Source: Luidia sarsii (lineage: Eukaryota; Echinodermata; Asteroidea; Paxillosida; Luidiidae). Taken from it: a DNA stretch of 64,000 bases. A program made the translations under genes and the position numbers. The notes below the pieces were generated by a model, which saw only the letters and a list, made by a program, of their open reading frames with translations, was not told where the DNA came from and made no database searches. Positions 1 to 9,829 of the stretch are shown here, one piece after another. Location of the stretch: NCBI GenBank assembly GCA_949987565.1, contig OX465104.1, positions 1,169,063-1,233,062 of the forward strand, read 5' to 3'. Within the stretch, counting starts at the first letter, position 1, and every line of letters begins with the position of its first letter.

Positions 1-355
1 TCGAACGGAACGGAGAGGAAGTATCCGACCACAAAGAAGTGAAAGAGATATCGAAGAGATCGTATTTCTTGGTAATGGCCGGAATCACGCCACTAACATC
101 TGAGTACATTTTCTCCTGTGTGTCATTATTTTCAGATTTCTCACTGGTTTTTTTTTTGGGTCGGAGATGGAGGGATCGGGTTATTTTTGTTTATGATCAT
201 CAGAGTGGGAGCAGCGACGCGCGAGACTGGATGGGGAAAAAACGAATACGGTGAGAGACGAATTGTTTGACGCTTATATCCGCAGCGGCTATCCGATTAC
301 GGTGTGGACAAAGAGCCGGCAAATAATTGTTGGTATTACCATTTTGAGATATTAA
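1..355. other. Unassigned sequence at window edge
   Basis: Mixed-composition sequence before the first purine-rich array. No convincing exon, RNA gene or repeat was seen. The short open frame at 39-254 has no recognisable motif. Confidence 0.5.
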
Positions 356-920
356 TGGAGAGAAGAAAAAGAGAGAGAGAGAGGGGACTGGAGAGAGGAG
401 AGGGGAGAGATCAGCAGATAGAGAGTCGAAAAAGAAAAGGTAGAGAGAGGAGAGAGAGGAGAGAGGGGTAGAGAGGAGAAAGAGAGAGAGGGGGGAGTGG
501 AGAGAGGAGAGGGGAGATATCAGCAGATAGAGTCGAAAGAGAAAAAGGTAGAGAGAGGAGAGAGAGGATAGAGAGGAGAGAGAGGGGAAGTGGAGAGAGG
601 AGAGATCAGCAGATAGAGAGTCGAAAGAGAAAAAGGTAGAGAGAGGAGAGAGAGGAGAGAGAGAGGAGAGAGAGGGGGAGTGGAGAGAGGAGAGGGGAAG
701 TGGAGAGAGGAGAGATCAGCAGATAGAGAGTCGAAAGAGAAAAAGGTAGAGAGAGGAGAGAGGAGAGAGAGGATAGAGAGGATAGAGAGGGGGGACTGGA
801 GAGAGGAGAGAGGAGAGATCAGCAGATAGAGAGTCGAAAGAGAAAAAGGTAGAGAGAGGAGAGAGGGGAGAGAGAGCAGAGAGAGGGGAGGAGAGAGGGG
901 CAGAGGCAGAGAGGGAGAAA
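356..920. repeat. Purine-rich (GA) minisatellite
   Basis: Almost pure A/G on the plus strand. A degenerate unit of roughly 85-115 bp recurs, recognisable by the phrase 'atcagcagatagag' followed by 'tcgaaagagaaaaagg' (near 408, 518, 604, 715 and 818). The CT-rich complement gives long Ser/Leu/Pro open frames on the minus strand that are artefacts of composition. Confidence 0.9.
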
Positions 921-1178
921 GAGAGTAGAGAGGGAGATATATTGACAGAAATAGAAGCAGAGAGACAGGGAATATCGAGACAGTGAGACAGAGAGAGAGA
1001 CAGATAGAGAGAGGCAAAGAGAGGGAGAGACATGAGACAAAAACATGAAGCCAGAGAGACAGCGAGAGTCAGAAAGGCAGACAGAGAGGGACAAAGAGAA
1101 AGAGAGGAAGACAGCAACAGAGACACACAGAGAGAAGATGAGGCAAAGGCGGATATAAAGAGACATGGACATACAAAC

Positions 1179-1270
<92 letters not shown>

Positions 1271-1400
1271 AGAGAGAGAGAGAAAGAGAGAGAGGGACAA
1301 AGAGAAAGAGAGGAAGACAGCAACAGAGACACACAGAGAGAAGATGAGGCAAAGACGGATATAAAGAGACATGGACATACAAACAGAGAGAGAGAGAGAG
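921..1400. repeat. GA-rich tract with a 100-bp direct duplication
   Basis: Mostly (GA)n and (CAGA)n. A segment of about 100 bp beginning 'gagggacaaagagaaag' occurs at 1086-1185 and again at 1291-1390 with one visible difference (ggcgga versus gacgga), separated by (GA)n. This is a recent duplication inside a microsatellite. Confidence 0.85.
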
Positions 1401-2005
1401 ACAGAGAGACTTGGGTACGAAACAGAGGCAACAATGTCAGATGCGAAGTGACACAACTCGTCATCGACATAAACGAGTCATATCTTCTTCCTTCTTATCA
1501 TCTCCGTTATTGAAGCGTGGTTTTTTTCTCTTCCGCGTTACCCCAAGGCCTCGTTAATTGTGATTAGGGCTCGCGACTCGAGGCAACAGAGAGGAATGAT
1601 TTGTGGAAAGGTTGTCTAAGGGTTTTTTTTGGTTGCATTCTTCTGACAAAACCGCGCGACAATCTCGCGGACGCTGCCACCATGACGGAGGCTGGGGATT
1701 TTTTTTATTTTTTTTATTAACGGGCACTGTCTAACCCTGGATGATCGGGTACAGTTCGCCCATTGCCTGTGGCGTGTCAGTTGCCAAGCTCTCCGACCGG
1801 GTGCCTGCGTGCCTGCATGCCCCTTTAAAACTGTCGGTGAACATAACAACTCGGTATTTTTGAACAATGATAATATGAAAAAATATAAACATTCAACATC
1901 AACTAACCACTGATTATGCACCACTGTCTGAACCTTCGTCACACTTAGATCATGTTTCTGTGATTCATTTTTATATTCGGTATTGCATTACCCCCCCCCC
2001 TTTAA
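1401..2005. other. Unassigned unique sequence
   Basis: Ordinary mixed sequence with short T and C homopolymers (near 1680 and 1990). No supported exon or RNA gene. Confidence 0.45.
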
Positions 2006-2200
2006 AAAAAGGCAAGGCTTGTTGACTATTTGGGAAGGCCATCGTATAAGGGCTGGATAGCTCAGATGGAAAAAGCGCTGGTACGCAAGACTATAGAGGT
2101 CGGAGGATCAAATCCCGGCCAAGTCAAAGTTTCCTTTGCCAAAGTTCAACGTGTTCATAAAAGTTCCCAGTCAGTTTTTCCTTTATTTAATTGAATTGAA
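2006..2200 (+). mobile_element. tRNA-derived SINE, copy S1
   Basis: A head of about 45 bp ('ttgttgactatttgggaagg') is followed by a tRNA-like body starting 'gggctggatagctcagatgg'. This contains a pol III A-box-like TAGCTCAGATGG at 2058-2069 and a B-box-like GGATCAAATCC at 2105-2115. The body continues into the tail 'aagttcccagtcagttttt'. The same head-body-tail order recurs at 28.7, 36.1, 45.2, 46.7 and 56.3 kb, so this is a dispersed SINE family and not a functional tRNA gene. Confidence 0.8.
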
Positions 2201-2683
2201 GGGTTTGGCAAAACACAACATTTGGACACTTGAGAAGTTCAGCAAACTGGTGGATCGTGTTTGCAAAACTTAATCACAAATTCCAAACGTTTCTGCAAGC
2301 AAAACGGGACCAAGAGATGAGTATATGATTTTGCCCAATCCTTCTTGCCGACTCTTTGCAACAGCGTACACAACTAAATGTATCATGGGTTCAATCTTAC
2401 AAACAAAAACACCTTTTGTTCAGAAGTATTGACATACTGGTTTTCATGCATTTCACCTCAAATTCATGAATTTGTCAGTCTTCTCAAACTCAAAGGCAAA
2501 CTCCTAATTATTCTTGTATAATTATGCGCATCTACATGTGTGTACATAGCAACTGTATACCTTTATTGTACACAGGTACATGTAGATGTAATGCACATGT
2601 ACCTGTATACTCAAGAACAGCAGGATCTTGTATGGAGAACTTTGGACATTATTATTTGTGATGCGTTAACCTCAAATTAATGC
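2201..2683. other. Unassigned AT-rich sequence
   Basis: Contains small inverted 'tacatgta' and 'gtacacag' motifs near 2530-2610 but no gene or recognised repeat. Confidence 0.4.
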
Positions 2684-2920
2684 GATATACAAACATGTTG
2701 CAAACTGCTTACTGACTAAAATTACCAAAATGTAAATCTAAAATTTAGTGGGCCTGATGTTTCGATCCTAGCAGGACCTTTCTCAAAGGCAGAGTGACAA
2801 GGACAAAACAGATACATGTACACGAATCGTGTACATGTATCTGTTTTGTCCTTGTCACTCTGCCTTTGAGAAAGGTCCTGCTAGGATCGAAACGTCAGGC
2901 CCACTAAATTTTAGACTCAA
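2684..2920. mobile_element. Hairpin MITE family M, copy 1 (long near-perfect palindrome)
   Basis: Family M has a flank 'ttgcaaactgcttactgac' followed by two inverted arms containing 'gtgggcctgacgtttcgatc' and 'ctagcaggacctttctcaaa'. In this copy the arms are extended by 'gagtgacaaggacaaaacag' and a 'tacatgtacacg' apex near 2824. The result is a near-perfect hairpin with arms of about 85 bp. About sixteen complete or partial copies occur in the window. Confidence 0.9.
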
Positions 2921-3400
2921 ATTAATGCATTCAAAAAGTATTGCCAGCGAGAAACTGTTTTCTAGGCTTCTGTTGAGCTTCAGCTAATAATGGCCTAAGA
3001 GTTGAACAGCGAGCAAATAAAGCAGTCGAGCATGGTGCTGTGCATTGAAGAAGAAACAAAATGACTAACGCCATTATCTCCCTCCCCCCTTTCAAGCGCT
3101 GACGTCATCGTGTAAACAGACCCGACGTTAGTGCTCCCAGGAGGGGAAAAAAACACTGGATGACGTCATTGAGCTACCAGAGGGCGCGTTGTCCATTGAT
3201 CGCGCGTCACGTCAGCGCAGAAGACGCGACGAGACTCAGGACCGGGGGGGCTGAGGGGTTGATAGTTGAGAACCTCTCAGGCGAGGAGATGATCGGCGCT
3301 ACCATCGACTTCTTGAGGGGCAGACTGAGAGATCCGAGTGCGTGAACGTGTTGTGTGAGAGGGAAAGTTTAAACAAAATTGTTTGCGGAAGGCCGAAATC
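2921..3400. other. Unassigned GC-richer stretch with two CRE-like sites
   Basis: Two perfect TGACGTCA palindromes lie 61 bp apart at 3100-3107 and 3161-3168. A 61-codon plus-strand frame (3160-3345) follows but has no recognised domain or clear splice context, so it is not called as a gene. Confidence 0.35.
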
Positions 3401-4080
3401 GTCGGCCATGAGACAGAAAGCACAGGCAGAGAGACAGAGAGGGACGCAGGGAAAGGCCCAGAGGCAGAGGGAGACAGAGAGGCAGAGGGAGACAGAGAGA
3501 CAGAGGGAGACAGAGAGGCAGAGGGAGACAGAGAGACAGAGGGAGGCAGAGAGACAGAGAGGAACGCAGGGAAAGGCCCAGAGACAGAGGGAGACAGAGA
3601 GGCAGAGGCAGAGAGGGAGACAGAGAGACAGATCAGGCAGAGAGACAGAGAGGGACGGGGAAAGGCCCGGAGGCAGGGAGAGACAGAGAGGCAGAGGGAG
3701 ACAGAGCGACGGACGGAGGGGCGGAGAAAGGCTCAGAGACAGAGAGGCAGAGAGGGAGATAGAGAGAGACAGATAGGGACGGAGAAAGACCGAGAGAGAG
3801 AGAGAAACAGAGGCAGAGAGAGACAAAGGAAGACAGAGATAGGCAGAGACAGGGCAGGACGGAGAAAGACACAGAGGCAGATCTGAGAGAGACAGATTTA
3901 GACAGAGAGTCAGAGAGACGGAGAAACATAGAGGGACAGAGAGAGAAGGATACAGAGAGAGACATGAGACATGATAGTGTTGGCAGAAAGACATATGCAG
4001 ACAGAAAGAGACAGGGAGCCATTACAGCTATAGCGCGGCAGGAAACCGAAAGTGACGCGCAAGGGACAGAAAAAAAAAAT
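3401..4080. repeat. Purine-rich CAGAGA minisatellite
   Basis: Degenerate 'gagacagagaggcagaggga' arrays with a higher-order repeat marked by 'acgcagggaaaggcccagag' near 3434 and 3571 and a variant near 3655. All frames on both strands are largely open because the unit lacks stop codons. Confidence 0.9.
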
Positions 4081-4440
4081 AAGACAGAGACTTCGGAGAT
4101 ACACGGCACGATTGCTTCCACCAGATAGCGGCCAGTCGCATCTCCAAGTGGATGATTTACGTGTCTAACACCGAGAAGCTATCAGTCCGTCGAGACGCTG
4201 TTTCCTTCCTCTGTTGACGCGCGAAGCTACCCTAATTGAGTCAAACGAGAGGAAGGGGGGAATAAAGGGAGACAAGACACGACCAGACAAGAATGAAAAT
4301 GAAATATAGACGGAGCACAAGTGATAGATCAGGGAAATTTGCGACGACGGGCGAGATATACAAGTGCGACGATTTGCGTTCACGAATGTTCGAGTGGTAC
4401 TAGGGCCCGGTGGGCACTATCGCAGGGCACTATGGACGCG
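4081..4440. other. Unassigned sequence
   Basis: Mixed-composition DNA with no recognised feature. Confidence 0.4.
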
Positions 4441-4515
4441 CGTCCGGTAACCCCCCCCCCTCTCTCTCTCTCTCTCAACCCCCCCCCCCCCCTCTCAACC
4501 CCCCCCCCCCCCCCA
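4441..4515. repeat. Poly-C / (TC)n microsatellite
   Basis: Alternating C homopolymers of 10-16 bases with (TC)n and 'tctcaa' spacers. Such runs are prone to assembly and sequencing length error. Confidence 0.9.
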
Positions 4516-4581
4516 ACATCCCCGAGGCCACCGGTATAACACCGATGAAGACGCATTACTTGAAGAAAAGAAAGAAATTAA

Positions 4582-4946
4582 AGCCCCCAATACAACATTG
4601 GGAAGAACGGAAAACATCGATGTCCACAGATTTCCTTCTTATTTACACAGTTTGTAGATGGTCATGATAGAATCCTCATGTTGAAATCTTACGGTCTCGG
4701 ATGCTGTACTTTTCGAGAAATCTTCACTCAAACATTGACAAATAGTTTATTACTCGCGAGTAATAAACTATTTCTTGCACTACAGAACGGTGCGAAAACC
4801 GTGACGTTTTTTTGTGTGTCTTTTTCTACTTTCTCAGATTACCATTTGAGCTAAAACCTTGGCAGGATTTCTTTTTTGGAATGTTTAATGGTTTAACACA
4901 CAAACTGTGGCAATCTTTCGACTTTAACCAATGTTGCACATGGCCT
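4582..4946 (-). mobile_element. MITE type A, copy A1 (TTAA-flanked)
   Basis: A 365-bp non-autonomous element bounded by TTAA on both sides (4578-4581 and 4947-4950). Its ends read 'cccaatacaacattggg' and, inverted, 'caatgttgcacatggcc'. A perfect palindrome around 'ttactcgcgagtaa' (4741-4773) sits inside. TTAA target duplication is typical of piggyBac-type elements; the superfamily is inferred from this alone. No transposase is encoded. Confidence 0.85.
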
Positions 4947-4950
4947 TTAA

Positions 4951-5311
4951 AGGGATAACACAACATTGGTCGAGGTGAAAGAATAGCATCCATACGTTGT
5001 CTGATCCAACATATGCATGGAATAGCACACCTGTGAAAACTTCAGCTAAATTTGCCGACCGACTCCCGAGAAAGTAGTGAAAACTGCTTCTTGTGTTTCG
5101 CGAAAATGCTGCATACTGTTCCGAAAAAAAATCGCATAGATCTAGGGGTGAGACGTAAACGATTTATTTACTCTTTTCTCCAAATATACAGCATTTTAGG
5201 CAGAAATATTTCAGTGCGAGGTTTCTACTATAACCATCTTCAAACTGTATAAGTTTCATGTAAATCTCTGAACATTTCTGGTTTTCGATCACATAAATGC
5301 TGTGTAGGGCT
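4951..5311 (-). mobile_element. MITE type B, copy B1, abutting A1
   Basis: About 361 bp, starting directly after the TTAA that ends A1. It begins 'agggataacacaacattggt' and ends 'gctgtgtagggct' followed by TTGA, a decayed TTAA. Type B shares terminal 'acaacattgg' with type A but has a different interior ('cagaaatatttcagtg', 'gatggttatagtagaaacct' in the other orientation). Confidence 0.85.
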
Positions 5312-7150
5312 TTGAAAGATTACGCCAGCAATACAAATTCCAATACATCGACATCGTCCATATAGACATGTGCATGTCCGATCATTCATAATGATAGTCC
5401 ACCCGCACAGAAGCATATAAATCATGCTGTCATGTGCTTGCCTGCAGCTGTTTTCCTTTCGGCGGGAAAACGAGCAAATCGAGCTATCGGCGTCTCTTCT
5501 CTTCTCTTCTTCTTCTTCTTCTTTTTTTCTATCCGCGCCCAGGAGCGTTGCCGTGACGACGGGAAGACGTGACGTCAGTGCGGGGCGCGATGAACAGCCG
5601 AGAGAGGATTTACACACAAAAATAATATCGTTGACTTAGCTGATTTTTATTATTTCTTTTTTTCATTTGCGATTTCGGTTTTATCAGAAGCCCAGAGGCG
5701 GAACTGGAAATAGCCGTCGGGTCGCGGGTGAGATGTGTGTGGGGGGGGGGACGCTGGATACGCCCCCTCTTCGCCAATTTGACCTTGAGGTCAATGCCCT
5801 GGGTGGCTATGACGATGAACGTTAGGTGAGGGCCCTCCGTACGTCTTCAAATCTGTTTAAAATCTATTTTAATCGCACACAAACAAAATAAGTGGGTGGG
5901 AGGTTTCTATTATATCGCAGTAGGCTCTTTTCAATCGATAACACTGCATTTTATTTTCCGAAGAGGCTGTCTTTGATATTTTGCAAGCTGCACAGTGAGT
6001 TGCAGTTACTTCAATTGCTGACGTTCTGTCGCGGAAGATTATCAGTAAGAAATATACAACGTCTTAATCTATCCTTCTACAGCGAAGAAAGTGAATAAAG
6101 GAAACGGAAAAGGACATTTTGTGATTTTTTTTTGACAAACGCGAAGACAATTTGACTGGATCGGAATTTCAACCCAGGCCTGCGGTTTATGCAATATTGC
6201 ATTATTGACATTCATCATTTAAATCCGTCATGCTACAGAACTGTTTTGCAAAGTTGATAACAACTGTTTTTCACACTCGTTCTGGGTGTGTATTTGCAAG
6301 TTTTTAGTTTTTATGCTAATGAGAAATTCAATACTGATGAGCATTTTTTTAAATTTCATCACAGGATTATGCAACAGAGACCAAATTGGATGTGGATAAA
6401 AGTCTCTGAAAATATCTGGTTTTTTCCTGCTGGCCTATCCCTAAACCTGTTGATTTATTGCCAAAATGTATGCTTTACAATAATTTAGTGAGGTGTTTTT
6501 CATTAAACCTAATCCAGAGGGATTAATTATTTGCAGTTTGAAAGTTAATGTTTTTGTTATTTTTTGTTAAACGGTAGGTTCCTGACATGACCTTGTAATA
6601 GTTCATTCATTTTTAAATACGCCTAAGGCTTTATTATAGGTAAAAAAGGGATGATCAATTTTTGACTACACTAAGAAAAAGAAGCTTGCCAATGTGTTCA
6701 TACCCTTCAGATCCCTAGATGACAGCAGAAAATGAACTTGACTGCGATATTCATTGCAGGGACCCTTTAAAGTATACCATCTCTCAAACGAACTCGAGCT
6801 ATCTAAGAAAGGACCTTCATGCGTTAAAAAAGGTGGGCTGGACCGGTCCAGTCAAAACTTTCTAGGCCATTTTTTTTTCAGAGGAGGCAGACCTGGATGG
6901 TACGAGGTGACTAAGGGAACCTTAGCATTGTCCTCGGGGCCAGGGGATATGCTTTCTTAGAGTGCCGAAGTTCCAGGAATAACACGCGGGCTTTGGGCAA
7001 TGGATGTCTGCCACGTGGCGGGTGCTAGAACCCTTTTTGCAAACAAGTTTTTCTGGCCAATTCTTGAGCATGGAGGAGAAAAGGCTGAGTCATTAGAACA
7101 TAATTATGCGGTTTAACCTGTGCGCCTCACTAGATGCCATAAATTTTACT
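5312..7150. other. Unassigned intergenic sequence
   Basis: No exon or RNA gene is supported. A CRE-like TGACGTCA occurs at 5570-5577 in a short GC-rich patch, and (TTC)n near 5500. Several open frames of 60-125 codons lack recognisable motifs. Confidence 0.4.
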
Positions 7151-7154
7151 AGTC

Positions 7155-7466
7155 TTTTTTGTTATGCAAATTCACCCAAAACAAGGCTATAAAGCCACTC
7201 AAGGTTAAGGGCTAAGGAAAGGAGACAGAGAGGGACTCAGGAAGGCTGGAGATAGGAATTGACATTCCTCTTAAAAACGGCAAGATCGTACTATAGGCAG
7301 GGGGCAAACATAAACAAGGAAGGGAATTCCAGAGAGAGGGAAGAATATAAGCTGTTCTGATACCTCTCCGTTCTATACACCTTGGGATAGATAGAGTTTG
7401 CGGGTGAGAGAAGGCAAACAGCCTGGTTGCTCGCTTAAATGTCCTGACTTGGGGGGGAGGGGGCAA
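7155..7466 (-). mobile_element. LINE 3' end, copy 1 (reverse-transcriptase ORF C-terminus)
   Basis: The minus-strand frame at 7212-7466 encodes 'RTFKRATRLFAFSHPQT', then 'PSLWNSLPCLCLP'. The 'fFPR..xLWNSLP' pattern is characteristic of the extreme C-terminus of non-LTR retrotransposon polymerase proteins. The downstream 3' UTR ('aaaacaaggctataaagcca') is shared with copies at 22.4 and 56.4 kb. The element is 5'-truncated; no polymerase catalytic motif remains. Confidence 0.75.
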
Positions 7467-7690
7467 GTCGGCAAGAGCAGAGCAACACCATCTTATAGTG
7501 TCAGGGGTGGCAACTGGAGGAATGGAAAAGCTTTTTTCGGCAGTGTGAACAGACCGATCGACTTCCCCGGGGAATTTTCGCGAAATCCCCGGGAATTTCG
7601 TCTAGTATGAAAGCCCCTGTTTGAAAGAACAGCAAATATATCGGTTCTATTCACGCGTATTAAGTTCTCACTTTTGCAAAGATTCAACGG

Positions 7691-7790
7691 TATCCTCCCT
7701 CCCCTCCCCTCCCTCCCCTCCCTCTCTCCCCTCCCCTCCCCTCCCCTCCCTCCCCTCCCTCCCCTCCCCACCACTCTCCATCTCTCCATC
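7691..7790. repeat. Polypyrimidine (CCCTC)n tract
   Basis: Pure C/T on the plus strand, units of 'ctcccctccc'. This mirror-type homopyrimidine can form triplex DNA. No coding meaning. Confidence 0.9.
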
Positions 7791-8305
7791 TGGCATCCAC
7801 TCAATCATCGTTATCGTTTCAACGGGCGTTCTTTCCCAGAAATCAGGCGCCCGGTTGACCCGTATAATACAGCACAGCTCCAACGAGGATTCAGACGTCA
7901 TCACGCCTTCGCTCTCACCAATAAAGCCAAATTATGCAAGCAAAGAGGCTTGTCGGCAGAGAGGCTTTTCCAGGAAAACCAGTAACCTTTTAGCGACCAA
8001 AACAAATAAATTGAATATCCAAAACAGGGATTCGAACAACAATAGCGAACGAACGCTGCGGCGAAGTGCAGAATTTCAAGGGAGTTTGCGTTGTTGTTTT
8101 TTAGGCGAAGGAATTGAAGGTGGTAGGAATGTTTGCGCTACAGCACATGCTGCGCATGCCTTTCACATTATTTTATCGTTCAAATAGTATCGGAGATACA
8201 TTGACGGGCTAAACTAGTGTGATTATTAATTTGAATAGAACAGTTTCGATCCGGTGTTTCTGTCCATCGCACACACGGTAGCAGTGGCTTGCATAATATT
8301 GTAGC
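7791..8305. other. Unassigned sequence
   Basis: Mixed sequence. The plus-strand frame reaching 8187 is open by chance beside the pyrimidine tract; no motif recognised. Confidence 0.35.
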
Positions 8306-8309
8306 ACAA

Positions 8310-8592
8310 TGAGAACGTTTGTTTGTTGCTGTAGTAGTTGTGTTGTTGTCATATTTGTTCTGTTGTGGTTGTTGTGGTTGTTGTGTTGTTGTGGTTGTTG
8401 TGGTTGTTGTGGTTGTTGTGGTTGTTGTGGCTGTTGTGGTTGTTGTGGTTGTTGTGGTTGTTGTGGTTGTTGTGGTTGTTGTGGTTGTTGTGGTTGTTGT
8501 GGTTGTTGTGGTTGTTGTGGTTGTTGTTGTTGTTGTGGTTGTTGCGGTTGTTGCGGTTGTTGTGGTTGTTGTGGTTGTTGTGGTTGTTATGG

Positions 8593-8632
<40 letters not shown>

Positions 8633-8850
8633 GGTTGTTGCGGTTGTTGTGGTTGTTGTGGTTGTTGTGGTTGTTGTGGTTGTTGTGGTTGTTGTGGTTG
8701 TTGTTGTTGTTGTTGTTGTTGCTGCTGCTGCTGCTGTTGTTGTTGTTATTGTTGTTGTTGCTGCTGTTGTGGTTGTTGTTGCTGTTGTTGTTTTTGTTGT
8801 TGCTGCGGTTGTTTTGGTTGCCGTTGCTGTTGTTTGTGGCTCGTTGTTTT
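8310..8850. repeat. GTT/GTG trinucleotide array
   Basis: About 540 bp of (TTG)n and the hexamer 'tggttg', with a few 'tgc' units. Frames read as poly-Cys/Gly, poly-Val or poly-Leu/Trp on plus and poly-Thr or poly-Asn on minus. All frames are open because the unit lacks stops. Long uninterrupted blocks suggest recent slippage. Confidence 0.95.
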
Positions 8851-9612
8851 CCACCCGGCCCCACTGCTGTAATGAACAGAGCATCTCTTTCATCCATCTT
8901 ATGTGATGCACAACTACTCCACATTGTGTATTCATATGCAACCTGTGTGAGAATGCATCACATATCTCCATCTCTCAGCTGTTACTGGTACTGTTACTGC
9001 AATTCATTGAAATCGTACCCGTCTACCACAACAAGCAAACCGAAGCACGATCGAACGGACTGACCAGACAGGGACAGACAAACAGCCCCTCTGCCAAAAA
9101 AAAGGGGGGGGAAGGGAGATACAGTCAAACGAATGGCCCGAGGGTTGCTCCATAGCTCTCCTCGATTACACCGCGTCAGATTTTCCCCACATTCATTCCA
9201 ATCATTTGGAAAAAATATATCAAGCCCAAGGACGTAATTCATCAAAGGCCGGAGGGGTAAAATGTCGACACATCCAAAAACGCCATCGATATTTTGGCTC
9301 AATTTCCACCCCACGCCGTCAACAATGGGTGCCTGTATTCAACCTTGAACGAGTCCATTTTGCAGGAGTCGTCCCGGATTCGTGGAAATAGCGCTCCCCT
9401 GCAAAAAAAAAACCCCAGGAAAACACTGTCACGTACCGAACGGCGATAGTAACGTAATAAGTGCTTGGTGCTCATGTGTCGGAAATAGGAGCCGTTAATC
9501 GCGGGGCCTCCATTAAGGTGTGTGACGGTATTATGGAGGGCCGGGGGCCGTCAGGTTCTGCGTTGTACTAGGTCAGCACGTCCGCTACTACTACATGATA
9601 AGCCGTCAGGCA
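8851..9612. other. Unassigned sequence
   Basis: No supported feature. GC content rises from about 9480 towards the candidate exon at 9613-9798. Confidence 0.35.
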
Positions 9613-9798
9613 TTACAGCGTTTTCGACGCAGACGACGGTGAGTCTCCCTCGGGGTATTCGTGGGGAGGAGGAGGGGAGGGGGAGGGGGAGGAGGGCAGG
9701 AAAGGCCAAAGACGTGAGCGCGCCCGAGAGTTCTGGTCATTTCTGAAGGCCTTGAACTTAGCCACGTACGTCATGAGCTGGCTGATGACAAACTGCGT
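9613..9798 (-). CDS. Candidate terminal coding exon, product not recognised
   Basis: On the minus strand a pyrimidine-rich stretch ending 'attctatcccag' precedes an open frame reading 'TQFVISQLMTYVAKFKAF', then 'RNDQNSRA', a Pro/Ser-rich segment and 'PEGDSPSSASKTL' before a TAA at 9615-9613. This gives about 61 residues. The first 25 residues look like ordinary globular or helical protein and are unlike the surrounding repeat translation. I could not place it in a family. Upstream on this strand lies the 50-bp minisatellite, so any preceding exon would be beyond 12.8 kb. It could be a chance frame. Confidence 0.3.
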   Translation of the reverse strand, partial: TQFVISQLMTYVAKFKAFRNDQNSRARSRLWPFLPSSPSPSPPPPHEYPEGDSPSSASKTL

Positions 9799-9829
9799 CT
9801 GGGATAGAATGCCGGGAGAGTGAGGAGCT

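Noticed and set aside
8180..9063. Poly-Thr, poly-Asn, poly-Cys and poly-Leu frames
   Set aside because: Translations of the GTT/GTG array in different frames.
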